Assembly: GCA_046757565.1 (NCBI GenBank)
Contig: JBHHYN010000011.1
Location: 1-42,444 of the forward strand
Direction: 5' to 3'
Length of the DNA: 42,444 nt
DNA from: JBHHYN01 sp046757565
Lineage (GTDB): Bacteria; Pseudomonadota; Gammaproteobacteria; Eutrophobiales; Eutrophobiaceae
Made by a program: the position numbers and the translations under genes. Under the pieces are notes generated by a model, which was given only the letters and a program-made list of their open reading frames with translations, did no database searches and had not been told where the DNA came from. The first letter of the stretch is position 1, and each line of letters opens with the position of its first letter. This document shows positions 1 to 8,644 of this stretch, piece by piece.

Positions 1-47
1 GACGGGCTACTGTTTATATATCAACCCACAGATTCTGCTGAAGACCC
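1..47. repeat. Left copy of a 47 bp inverted repeat shared by both contig ends
   Basis: The first 47 bases are, by eye, the exact reverse complement of positions 42397-42443. The match stops sharply at base 48. The repeat ends 18 bp before the stop codon of the methyltransferase gene. The likeliest explanation is a dispersed genomic repeat at which assembly stopped, so the contig ends are repeat edges and not a true replicon end. A linear molecule with terminal inverted repeats is possible but not supported by the ordinary chromosomal genes present. Confidence 0.85.
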
Positions 48-65
48 GAAAATTTTTGTTGATGT

Positions 66-719
66 TTACTTCCGGGCAAGGGCCCAAACTGCAACCGGGA
101 ATTCAGGATCGTTCCGGAGTGAATGAAACAGGCGTCGATACGGCATCCATACAGAGAAGTTTGCCCGCACGCATGCCCGATTACCCCATGATCCGGTTCG
201 AACATGCCGTATATCAAAACCACATTCAGCGAGGAAGTACTTTATGCCGGTTTCCGTCCAACGCGAGCAATCAACAGGCCGGTTATGGACACGCATGAGA
301 AAGGGCGTGGTAATTAGAAAAGATCCGCCTGGATTCAGCATCTTATAGACGTTCCTGCCGGCACGATACGGCCACAGCAGATGTTCAAAGACCTGTTCTG
401 CAATGATCAAATCAAACGTCTCCCCGAGTGCGGATTCACAGATATCGAAGTCCGGGAAATCGACGCCCTTATACTCCTTAAACGACATCCACTTCCCCCA
501 GCTGTGTCCGGAAATCTCGAACACTTTCAGGTTACCGGGGTCCAGACGGCTTACCATCTCACGGGTCTCTCGGTTCATCACTACCCGAGCCCAATGCTCA
601 TCGCTGGCGCCAAGCTTTATCAAGAACTTATAGAAAGGTCGAATCAGCGGGTAGCGTGTGAGTGGTTTGGGCGCTGGCCTGAAGTCTGGTTTTTTATCTC
701 TGATGCTGCTTTGTGTCAT
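66..719 (-). CDS. Class I SAM-dependent methyltransferase (Methyltransf_11-like)
   Basis: A 217-residue protein of the class I S-adenosylmethionine-dependent methyltransferase fold. The AdoMet-binding motif I region is the atypical KVFEISGHSWGKW (around residues 65-77) in place of the usual EIGxGxG. It is followed by the acidic FDLIIAEQVFEHL stretch (motif II/III) and NPGGSFLITTPF (post-motif III). There is no signal peptide or membrane segment. The ATG at 719 is the only start near the N-terminus and has a weak ribosome binding site. It lies downstream of mpl in the same direction but 284 bp away, so it probably has its own promoter. The substrate cannot be told from sequence; relatives often act on glycans, lipids or small metabolites. 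The fold assignment is fairly secure, the function is unknown. Confidence 0.75.
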   Translation of the reverse strand: MTQSSIRDKKPDFRPAPKPLTRYPLIRPFYKFLIKLGASDEHWARVVMNRETREMVSRLDPGNLKVFEISGHSWGKWMSFKEYKGVDFPDFDICESALGETFDLIIAEQVFEHLLWPYRAGRNVYKMLNPGGSFLITTPFLMRVHNRPVDCSRWTETGIKYFLAECGFDIRHVRTGSWGNRACVRANFSVWMPYRRLFHSLRNDPEFPVAVWALARK

Positions 720-1003
720 AACACTTTACTGCCTGTTTCGCCCGGGTGATTAAGTTCCCAGTGTCCCCTATACCCCAAAAACTATTCGTGAATCCCTACA
801 CTCAAGATTCCCCACAAGGTCTCTCATCGTGTCAGGGCCGGGTATGTCATACCGCGCCACACCGGGGCGAACACGGAACACTGAGAGATCAAATAATACG
901 ATAATTGGGAACATCTATATCCACATAACGTGCCTCAAAGATCCGTAAAGGCAAGATGCCACCGGGGATAAGCACGGTATGGAGGGGGAATAATAGGATA
1001 GTA

Positions 1004-2362
1004 TCAGCCATCTCTCAGCCTTGAAATGAGCCGTTGTTGGATATTTTCAAAAGCGCCATTACTCATGATCAGGACGTGATCACCAGCCTTTGCTGTGACA
1101 ACGACTGCATCGATAATTTCGCCGATATCAGTGTAAACAGCGCAAATTTCTCCTAATCTCTCCGAAATACTGGTTAGCTCCCATTGCACGTCTGGTCCCT
1201 GGTAAAGTAAGACTGCATCGGCCTGTGCCAAAGCCGCAGGCAGGGCCTCCTTGTGGACACCCATCTTCATGGTATTGGAACGGGGTTCGAGAATGGCGAT
1301 AATTTGTTCCCGGCCAACTCTCTTCCTAAGCGCCTCCAGTGTCGCCCGTATCGCTGTGGGGTGGTGGGCAAAATCATCATAGATAGTGATATCCCGCACG
1401 CAGGCAAGGCGTTGCAAGCGGCGTTTGACGTTTTTAAACCGGCCCAAAGCGACACAGGCATCTGCTGCCCTGACGCCCACATGCACAGCGGCAGCTATAG
1501 CCGCCAGGGCATTCTCGGCGTTATGCCTGCCAATCAACGGCCAGGCAACCGTGCCGATATTCTCTCCTCCGTGGTTGATCCGAAAGCTGGAAAAATCTTC
1601 CACCATAGCCTCCGCCTGCCACTGCCCGTGGCCGATGCCGAAGGAGACCAGCGGTGTCCAGCAACCCATCTCGATAACCCTGTTGATCTCTTCATCGCCG
1701 TGGCGAAATATGACCTGCCCCCGCCCGGGCAGGGTCCGCAGTAAATGGTGAAATTCACGCCTGATGGCCGCGATATCGGCAAAGATGTCCGCATGATCGA
1801 ACTCGATGTTGTTGATAATAAGCGTATCAGGATGGTAGTGAATAAACTTTGAACGCTTATCAAAAAACGCCGTATCGTATTCATCTGCCTCTACAACAAA
1901 CAAATCAGATCCGCCCGGCTGCACCGACACACCGAAATTCCCGGCCACACCCCCCGTAAGAAACCCCGGCTTGCGTCCTGCTGACTCCAGAACCCAGGCC
2001 AGCATAGCGGTGGTGGTGGTTTTTCCGTGGGTGCCGGATACGGCCAGGACATGGCGGCCTGCCAACACATTCTCCGCCAGCCATTGGGGGCCTGAGATAT
2101 AGTTCAAATCCTGATTGAGGACGTACTCCACTGCCTCATTGCCCCGCGACAGGCTGTTTCCAATAATCACCTGGTCCGGGGCGGGAGTGAGATGCGTTGC
2201 GGAATCGCCATGCAGAAGCGGGATTCCAGCCCTTTCCAGTTGCGTACTCATAGGAGGGTAGATGTGGGCGTCCGAACCCGACACGTCATGACCCAGCTGC
2301 CTGGCCAGCAAGGCAAGGCCACCCATGAAGCTGCCGCAAATTCCGAGGATATGTATGCGCAT
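1004..2362 (-). CDS. mpl: UDP-N-acetylmuramate:L-alanyl-gamma-D-glutamyl-meso-diaminopimelate ligase
   Basis: A murein peptide ligase of 452 residues, close to the E. coli length. In the cytoplasm it joins recycled tripeptide to UDP-MurNAc, feeding cell-wall fragments back into peptidoglycan synthesis. The N-terminus (MRIHILGICGSFMGGLALLA) has the Mur-ligase Rossmann start with the Mpl-type GICGSFMGG. The ATP-binding loop GTHGKTTTT is at residues 110-118, and HNAENALAAIAA and DDFAHHPTAI follow in the central and C-terminal domains. The ATG at 2362 gives the canonical N-terminus, although no strong Shine-Dalgarno sequence precedes it. MurC is the closest alternative, but the length and the FMGG and IAILEPRSNTMK motifs favour Mpl. 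It is probably transcribed alone or after rppH (151 bp gap). Confidence 0.95.
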   Translation of the reverse strand: MRIHILGICGSFMGGLALLARQLGHDVSGSDAHIYPPMSTQLERAGIPLLHGDSATHLTPAPDQVIIGNSLSRGNEAVEYVLNQDLNYISGPQWLAENVLAGRHVLAVSGTHGKTTTTAMLAWVLESAGRKPGFLTGGVAGNFGVSVQPGGSDLFVVEADEYDTAFFDKRSKFIHYHPDTLIINNIEFDHADIFADIAAIRREFHHLLRTLPGRGQVIFRHGDEEINRVIEMGCWTPLVSFGIGHGQWQAEAMVEDFSSFRINHGGENIGTVAWPLIGRHNAENALAAIAAAVHVGVRAADACVALGRFKNVKRRLQRLACVRDITIYDDFAHHPTAIRATLEALRKRVGREQIIAILEPRSNTMKMGVHKEALPAALAQADAVLLYQGPDVQWELTSISERLGEICAVYTDIGEIIDAVVVTAKAGDHVLIMSNGAFENIQQRLISRLRDG

Positions 2363-2513
2363 TAAATTGCGCGACGTGTCGAGATTGTGAAAATAACCCG
2401 GGAACCTGTTATGAATGATATTGAATGTGCATGATCAGGTTTTCGTTCATCCCCTTGCCGTTAGCGTATGATGGAATAGTTAAAGCATGGTCCGGTAACG
2501 GAAAATTGCCAGG

Positions 2514-3008
2514 TTAAGAGAGACCCTTATTAATGCTGGAAAACAGTAAGGGTTCGAATTCATCCAATGCCTGCTTGTAAACATGACGCTTAAAGTCGAT
2601 GACTTCGCGCACGGGTTGCCAGAAATCAATCCAGCGCCAGTGATCAAATTCAGGGTTTACGGAAGCATCCAGTCGAACTTTGTCTTCATTTACCAGAAGC
2701 TTCAGTAAATACCACATCTGTTTTTGTCCGATACACAGAGGCAGACTGTTTTTTCGCAGGAAACGCCTGGGCAAGCGATAGCGCAACCAATCATCGGTGA
2801 ATCCAACCACCTGGACATGCTCCGGCAATAAGCCCGTCTCTTCACGCAATTCCCGATACATGGCGTCTTCGACCGTTTCATGGGCCTGTATACCGCCCTG
2901 TGGAAACTGCCAGGCATTCATTCCGGCGCGTTTTGCCCAAAACAGTTTTCCTTGTCCGTTTGTCAGGACGATACCGACATTGGCCCGGTAACCTTCTGAA
3001 TCAATCAT
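2514..3008 (-). CDS. rppH: RNA pyrophosphohydrolase (Nudix family)
   Basis: A 164-residue Nudix hydrolase that removes pyrophosphate from the 5' end of triphosphorylated transcripts, which starts RNase E-dependent mRNA decay. The Nudix box (pattern GX5EX7REUXEEXGU) spans residues 38-60, with RELREETGL as its metal-binding core. The N-terminus MIDSEGYRANVGIVLTN and the segment WQFPQGGI are typical of RppH and not of MutT. The C-terminal FKRHVYKQALDEF also matches the family. It sits 87 bp downstream of mdh on the same strand. In many gammaproteobacteria rppH lies next to ptsP or thyA, so this neighbourhood is different. Confidence 0.93.
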   Translation of the reverse strand: MIDSEGYRANVGIVLTNGQGKLFWAKRAGMNAWQFPQGGIQAHETVEDAMYRELREETGLLPEHVQVVGFTDDWLRYRLPRRFLRKNSLPLCIGQKQMWYLLKLLVNEDKVRLDASVNPEFDHWRWIDFWQPVREVIDFKRHVYKQALDEFEPLLFSSINKGLS

Positions 3009-3095
3009 TCACAAAAAATTCCAGTGATCCGGTGCCCGGATAAAAACTCATGTTCAATGCAGAAGCCACATCTCTTTTAACATAGCGTTTGCCGT

Positions 3096-4076
3096 TTACG
3101 ATAACATATGCCTGATCGTGTCCCGTTCCTCTTCCAATTCCTTTTGTGTTGCATTCATCATGCTACGGCTGAAATCATTAATGGAAAGTCCTTGCACGAT
3201 CCGGTATCCACTCTGCGTGCATATGACTGGAAATGAATAGACCAGACCTTCCGCTATATCATAGGAACCATCACTCGGAACGGCCATACTTAGCCAGTCA
3301 TCTCCAGCCCCCCCCAACACCCAGTCGCGCATATGCTCAAGGGCCGCATTCGCCGCGGATGCGGCACTGGAGGCGCCACGGGCATCGATAATCTCCGCCC
3401 CACGTTTCGCCACCCCGGGAATATATTCATTGACATACCAATCCTGATCGATCAGTTCCATTGCCGCTTTACCATCGACCGTCGCATGATGCAGATCGGG
3501 ATACTGGGTGGTCGAGTGGTTACCCCAGATACATAAGTGACGAATAAGGTCCACCGCTGTCCCGGTTTTTGCCGACAATCGGGCTAAAGCACGGTTATGA
3601 TCCAGCCGGGTCATGGCAGTAAATTGGGCGGGTTCCAGATCCGGTGCATTGTTCATGGTAATCAAGGCATTGGTATTAGCTGGATTACCGACGACAATGA
3701 CCTTGACATCCCGGCTGGCGTTATCGTTCAGGGCCTTTCCCTGGACCTTGAAGATCGCTGCATTGCCTTCCAGTAAATCGGCACGCTCCATTCCCGGCCC
3801 CCTGGGTTTGGCGCCGACAAGAAAAGCATAATCGGCATCACCAAACGCTGTGTGGGCGTCATCACTGGCGTCGATACCCGCCAGTGTCGAAAAGGCACAA
3901 TCCTGTAACTCCATGACGACGCCATCAAGGGCCTGCATGGCGGCCGTCACCTCCAGCAGTTGCAGGAGAACAGGCTGTTCCGGACCAAGGAATTCGCCGG
4001 CGGCAATCCTGAATAACAAGGCATAGCCAATCTGACCGGCGGCGCCTGTTACCGCAATACGTACGGGTAATTTCAT
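3096..4076 (-). CDS. mdh: Malate dehydrogenase (NAD-dependent)
   Basis: A 326-residue malate dehydrogenase interconverting malate and oxaloacetate in the TCA cycle. The NAD-binding motif GAAGQIG is at residues 11-17, GNPANTNAL at 130-138, and the proton-acceptor histidine of WGNHSTTQYPD at 187. The form with AGEFLGPEQPV resembles the enzyme of Burkholderia and Xanthomonas more than the shorter E. coli type. AGGAG lies about 12 nt before the ATG at 4076, a slightly long but usable ribosome binding site. It follows gltA by 66 bp on the same strand, so the two are likely co-transcribed and supply the oxaloacetate/citrate step together. Confidence 0.95.
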   Translation of the reverse strand: MKLPVRIAVTGAAGQIGYALLFRIAAGEFLGPEQPVLLQLLEVTAAMQALDGVVMELQDCAFSTLAGIDASDDAHTAFGDADYAFLVGAKPRGPGMERADLLEGNAAIFKVQGKALNDNASRDVKVIVVGNPANTNALITMNNAPDLEPAQFTAMTRLDHNRALARLSAKTGTAVDLIRHLCIWGNHSTTQYPDLHHATVDGKAAMELIDQDWYVNEYIPGVAKRGAEIIDARGASSAASAANAALEHMRDWVLGGAGDDWLSMAVPSDGSYDIAEGLVYSFPVICTQSGYRIVQGLSINDFSRSMMNATQKELEEERDTIRHMLS

Positions 4077-4142
4077 AAATTCAAATATCTCCTATAAGAG
4101 TCTGAAGCCTATCTTAATGACTCTTGACTGGTCATATATTTC

Positions 4143-5435
4143 TCAACCTCGCTGGTCCATGGGTACATAGTCGCGCTTTTTCGCGCCGATATATAGCTGG
4201 CGTGGACGGCCGATACGAAACTCCTCGTCTACCATGAGTTCCATCCACTGGGCCAGCCAACCTGCGCTGCGGGCCAGGGCAAACATCACGGTAAACATGG
4301 AAGGCGGGATCTTCAACGCCTCGTAAATGAGGCCTGAATAAAAATCGACATTGGGATAGAGTTTACGTTCTACAAAGTATTCATCTTCAAGCGCGATCCG
4401 CTCCAGTTCCATCGCTATCTCGAACATCGGCTGGTTGAGGCCCATTTCATCGATCAGATCATGACAGGCCTGGCGGATAATTTTCGCTCTGGGATCGTAG
4501 TTTTTATAGACCCGGTGCCCAAATCCCATAAGCCGGAAGCTGTCCTTCTTGTCCTTGGCCCGGTCGACATATTTCTGGATGTTTTTCGGATGTTCGATCT
4601 CTTCCAGCATATGGACCACGGCCTCGTTGGCGCCGCCATGGGCCTTCCCCCATAGCGTAACGATACCGGCTGCCACACAGGCGAACGGATTACTCTCGGC
4701 ACTGCCGGCCAGGCGTACCGTCGAGGTACTGGCGTTCTGTTCATGGTCTGCATGCAGGATAAAGAGTAATTCCAGCGCCCTTACCGCGATCGGGTTTGGC
4801 TCATAATCCTCGGTCGGCCAGGAGAATGTCATATACATAAAATTTTCGACATAGCTGCGGGAATTGTCCGGATAGACAAACGGTAATCCATTCCCATAGC
4901 GGTAACATTTCGAGGCGATATTCGGCATTTTGCCGATCACTCGCTTGGCAGTCAGGAGCCGATTTTCCGGATCGCGGATATCGGTAGCATCGTGATAATA
5001 AGAGGCAATCGCCCCGACCACACCGGCCAGAATCGACATGGGATGCGCATCATACCGGTAGCCTCCATAGAAACGGGAAAGGTGCTCATGGGTCATGCCA
5101 TGCATCTTTATGTCATATTCCCAATCCTCCATCTGCTGCCTGTCAGGGAGTTCGCCATGAATAAGCAGATAACAGACCTCCAGAAAATTGCTTTGCTCCG
5201 CCAGTTGTTCGATGGGATAACCACGATGCATGAGGATCCCCTGTTCTCCATCCAGAAAGGTAATGGCGCTGCGGCAACTGGCCGTGGTGGCATAGCCCGG
5301 GTCAAGGGTGAACATGCCAAGTTCACTGTAGAGGTTTTTTGTATCGATAACCGGCGCCCCATAGGGGCCGGAAATTACGGGGCACTCGATCTGTGTCCCC
5401 GTTTTATTATCAATAATGGTTACTGTATCAGACAT
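4143..5435 (-). CDS. gltA: Citrate synthase, type II hexameric
   Basis: A 430-residue citrate synthase condensing acetyl-CoA and oxaloacetate. Signature elements are HADHEQN (228-234), GKAHGGANEAV starting at 263 with the active-site histidine, GFGHRVYKNYDPR (304-316), and DFYSGLIYEALKIP with the catalytic aspartate. The extended N-terminal region (first ~50 residues) is the type seen in NADH-regulated gram-negative enzymes. AAGGGAGA stands about 8 nt before the ATG at 5435, a strong ribosome binding site. It diverges from sucA across a 278 bp intergenic region and leads mdh. This gltA / sucAB arrangement is common in gammaproteobacteria, although the sdh genes usually found between them are missing here. 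Confidence 0.97.
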   Translation of the reverse strand: MSDTVTIIDNKTGTQIECPVISGPYGAPVIDTKNLYSELGMFTLDPGYATTASCRSAITFLDGEQGILMHRGYPIEQLAEQSNFLEVCYLLIHGELPDRQQMEDWEYDIKMHGMTHEHLSRFYGGYRYDAHPMSILAGVVGAIASYYHDATDIRDPENRLLTAKRVIGKMPNIASKCYRYGNGLPFVYPDNSRSYVENFMYMTFSWPTEDYEPNPIAVRALELLFILHADHEQNASTSTVRLAGSAESNPFACVAAGIVTLWGKAHGGANEAVVHMLEEIEHPKNIQKYVDRAKDKKDSFRLMGFGHRVYKNYDPRAKIIRQACHDLIDEMGLNQPMFEIAMELERIALEDEYFVERKLYPNVDFYSGLIYEALKIPPSMFTVMFALARSAGWLAQWMELMVDEEFRIGRPRQLYIGAKKRDYVPMDQRG

Positions 5436-5713
5436 ACGATAATCTCCCTTAGCGGGGTTAATACCCTCTGCATACTATTTTCTTTGTGTTGTTACTTTTT
5501 TAGAATACAGGTGAGTAGGAATCCACCGCAAGGCCATTACAACAAAACAGGTTGAAATCGTGCAAATTCATGATAAAACCGAGTAATCGTCTAAACTTGT
5601 ATGCACATCCGTGTGAATCACTTAAAATAACTCTAATTACCTATTGAGAAACCATGGAATAACCCGGTTCTAACCCTTAACTTATTGATTTAAACAGGTA
5701 TAACAGACGCACT
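5436..5713. promoter_or_regulatory. Divergent promoter region between gltA and sucA
   Basis: A 278 bp AT-rich intergenic region between divergent TCA-cycle genes, so it must hold promoters for both. For sucA, a possible sigma-70 pair on the plus strand is TTGAAA at 5552-5557 and, 16 nt on, TAAAAC at 5574-5579. This would give a leader of about 130 nt. The match is moderate. No operator was recognised with confidence. Confidence 0.35.
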
Positions 5714-8548
5714 ATGAGTAATCCCGATCCTTCCTGTCTCTACAGCGGCAACGCGAGTTTCATAGAAGATCTCTATGAGCGCTATCTTCTAAACCCACAG
5801 AATGTAGAGAAGGCCTGGCGGGAATATTTCTCCCAGGTACAACAACACGATGCTGCGTATTCAGGCGATATTCCCCATTCGCAGATCCGGCAGGCGTTTT
5901 ACGAAGCCGCCAAAAATAAACAGGTTTCAGGCCAGACCAGCCAGGCTGCTGCCATGTTGCACGGCAAGCAGGTATCGGTACTGCAATTAATCAATGCCCA
6001 CCGCTTCCGCGGTCATCAGCAGGCGGATCTGGATCCCCTGAAACAATACCAGCGGCCTGCGGTCCCCGAGCTGGATCCGGCTTACCACAAGCTTACCGAG
6101 GCCGATCTTGACGCCAGCTTCAATACCGGTTCACTGTTTGCACCGAACGAAATACCGTTACGGGAAATTCTCGATATCGTCAGGACAACCTATTGCCGGA
6201 CCATCGGTGCAGAATACATGCACATCAATGAAACAGAACAAAAACGCTGGGTCCAGCAACGCCTGGAAGAAAACAGGGCGACGCCTCATTTTACTGAAGA
6301 GAAAAAAAAGCGGATTTTAAAGCGGCTGATCGCAGCCAATGCACTGGAAGAATATCTCCAGATCAAATATGTAGGGCAAAAGCGTTTCTCGCTGGAAGGA
6401 GGAGAAAGCCTGCTCCCGCTACTCGATGAACTAATCCAGGTGTATGCGGAGCGTGGCGCCAGGGAGATCGTCATCGGCATGGCGCACCGCGGGCGTCTTA
6501 ATGTCCTGGTCAATGTCATTGGCAAGTTGCCACATGAATTATTCGGTGAATTTGAAGGGAGAGGGAATGATTCGCTGTCGATGGGGGACGTAAAATACCA
6601 CATGGGATACTCGTCCGACATTAAAACGCCCAACGCTACTGTCCATCTGACCCTGTCTTTCAATCCATCGCATCTGGAGATTATCGATCCCGTCGTTGAA
6701 GGCTCGGTGCGCGCACGTCAGGACCGCCGCCAGGATAAAACCCGGGAACAGGTCATCCCTATATTGATACATGGCGATGCCGCCTTTGCGGGCCAGGGCG
6801 TAGTCATGGAAACATTTAATCTGTCCCAGACACGGGGTTTCACCACTGGTGGGACCATACACGTCATCGTTAATAACCAGATTGGCTTCACTACCAGTGA
6901 TCCCCTCGACTCCCGTTCCACGCTTTATTGCACCGATATTGCAAAGATGGTGCAGGCCCCAATCTTTCACGTCAACGGCGACGACCCTGAGGCCGTTGTC
7001 TACGTCGCCAAACTGGCGGTGGAATTCCGTAATGAATTCAAAAAAGATGTCATCATAGACATGGTTTGTTACCGCAAACACGGACACAGCGAAGCAGATG
7101 AACCGGCAGCAACGCAACCAATAATGTATAAACGGATTCGACAGCATCCTGATGTCAGAAAGATTTATTCCGATACCCTTATCAAAGACGGGGTCCTGGA
7201 CGAATCGGAAGTTGAGGAGATGGCCAATCATTACATTGAGTCCCTGGATGCCAACAAGTCCACAGTCGGGGAATTGACTGACGATATCGATGCAAGATAT
7301 CTGATTGATTACAGCCCATTCCGGGACCGCTCCTGGAAGGAGCCGGCTGACACCAGTATCACCGCAGAAGCCATTACGCGATATACAGAGCGCATTACCG
7401 CTATCCCGCCAGATTTCACACTGCACCCATCGGTAAATAAGATCATCGAGAACCGCCAACGTATGGGGAGCGGAGAACTACCCATGGACTGGGGTTATGC
7501 AGAAACCATGGCCTACGCCTCGCTGTTGGATGCCGGATCGCCGATCCGTATATCCGGCCAGGATAGCGGCCGCGGGACGTTCTTTCACCGCCACGCAGTC
7601 ATTCACAACCAGGAAAATGGCGATACCTATCTGCCGTTGCAGCATATCAGGGAAGGACAAGCGACATTTTTGGTCATTAACTCCACCCTCTCTGAAGAAG
7701 CAGTCCTTGCGTATGAATACGGCTACAGTAGTGCAGAACCCAATGCCCTGGTGGTATGGGAGGCCCAGTTCGGCGATTTTGCCAATGGGGCCCAGGTTGT
7801 GTTTGATCAATTTATCAGTTCCTGCGAGGCCAAGTGGGGCCGCTACTGTGGTTTGACCGTTTTTTTACCCCATGGCTACGACGGCCAGGGGCCGGAGCAC
7901 TCTTCAGCGCGACTGGAACGTTATCTACAGCTCTGTGCGCAGGCAAATATGCAGGTGTGCGTCCCCAGCACTCCCGCCCAGATATTCCATATGCTGCGCC
8001 GCCAGATACTGCGTCCCTACCGGAAACCGTTGATTATCATGAGTCCAAAGAGCCTGCTCCGGCACAAGTTGTCTAAATCCCCGGTTGAAATGTTACAGGG
8101 TCAGTTCATGACAGTTATTGACGAGATCGATGACATCAATAAAGCCGATGTAACCAGATTACTAATCTGTTGTGGAAAAGTTTATTACGATTTACTGGAA
8201 GCCCGCCGCAAAAACAAGCTGGGCAATATTGCCATCGCAAGACTTGAGCAGCTTTTTCCGTTTCCACTGGACGATATGAAAGCTATCATTAACAGTTATG
8301 CCAACCTGAAGGAAGTGATCTGGGTCCAGGAAGAACCCAAGAATCAGGGCAGTTGGTACTACATGCAGTCCCGGGGAACAATGATCGGCGCCTTAAGCGA
8401 TCAGCACACCTTCGGTTACGCAGGCAGGTTCTATTCCGCCTCGCCTGCAGTCGGCTACATGAGCATGCACCTGGCGCAACAAAAACAGCTTGTCAGCGAT
8501 GCCCTGCAACTGGACAAGCTTGAAGTAACCCATAGAAAGAGTGCCTGA
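5714..8548 (+). CDS. sucA: 2-oxoglutarate dehydrogenase E1 component
   Basis: The thiamine diphosphate-dependent decarboxylase of the 2-oxoglutarate dehydrogenase complex, 944 residues, a normal full length. The first 40 residues (SGNASFIEDLYERYLLNP) are the conserved E2-binding arm. IGMAHRGRLN (about 253-262) and GDAAFAGQG (about 354-362), followed by NNQIGFT near 387, form the cofactor and substrate site. GQDSGRGTFFHRHA and FGDFANGAQVV belong to the transketolase-like second half, and the C-terminal EEPKNQGSW is also typical. It starts the plus-strand sucA-sucB-lpd group. The ATG at 5714 is preceded only by a weak CAGG. No frameshift or missing active-site block was seen. Confidence 0.97.
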   Translation: MSNPDPSCLYSGNASFIEDLYERYLLNPQNVEKAWREYFSQVQQHDAAYSGDIPHSQIRQAFYEAAKNKQVSGQTSQAAAMLHGKQVSVLQLINAHRFRGHQQADLDPLKQYQRPAVPELDPAYHKLTEADLDASFNTGSLFAPNEIPLREILDIVRTTYCRTIGAEYMHINETEQKRWVQQRLEENRATPHFTEEKKKRILKRLIAANALEEYLQIKYVGQKRFSLEGGESLLPLLDELIQVYAERGAREIVIGMAHRGRLNVLVNVIGKLPHELFGEFEGRGNDSLSMGDVKYHMGYSSDIKTPNATVHLTLSFNPSHLEIIDPVVEGSVRARQDRRQDKTREQVIPILIHGDAAFAGQGVVMETFNLSQTRGFTTGGTIHVIVNNQIGFTTSDPLDSRSTLYCTDIAKMVQAPIFHVNGDDPEAVVYVAKLAVEFRNEFKKDVIIDMVCYRKHGHSEADEPAATQPIMYKRIRQHPDVRKIYSDTLIKDGVLDESEVEEMANHYIESLDANKSTVGELTDDIDARYLIDYSPFRDRSWKEPADTSITAEAITRYTERITAIPPDFTLHPSVNKIIENRQRMGSGELPMDWGYAETMAYASLLDAGSPIRISGQDSGRGTFFHRHAVIHNQENGDTYLPLQHIREGQATFLVINSTLSEEAVLAYEYGYSSAEPNALVVWEAQFGDFANGAQVVFDQFISSCEAKWGRYCGLTVFLPHGYDGQGPEHSSARLERYLQLCAQANMQVCVPSTPAQIFHMLRRQILRPYRKPLIIMSPKSLLRHKLSKSPVEMLQGQFMTVIDEIDDINKADVTRLLICCGKVYYDLLEARRKNKLGNIAIARLEQLFPFPLDDMKAIINSYANLKEVIWVQEEPKNQGSWYYMQSRGTMIGALSDQHTFGYAGRFYSASPAVGYMSMHLAQQKQLVSDALQLDKLEVTHRKSA

Positions 8549-8644
8549 TCCTGGAATTAAACGCGGTTGACAGCATACAATGCATACTGCACGAGAAAAA
8601 GAGTAAAAAATCCAATTTTGAAGAACGACACATAGGAGTTAATC

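Noticed and set aside
6539..7459. A 306-codon open frame on the minus strand inside sucA
   Set aside because: It is fully antisense to conserved SucA codons and has no recognisable domain or ribosome binding site.
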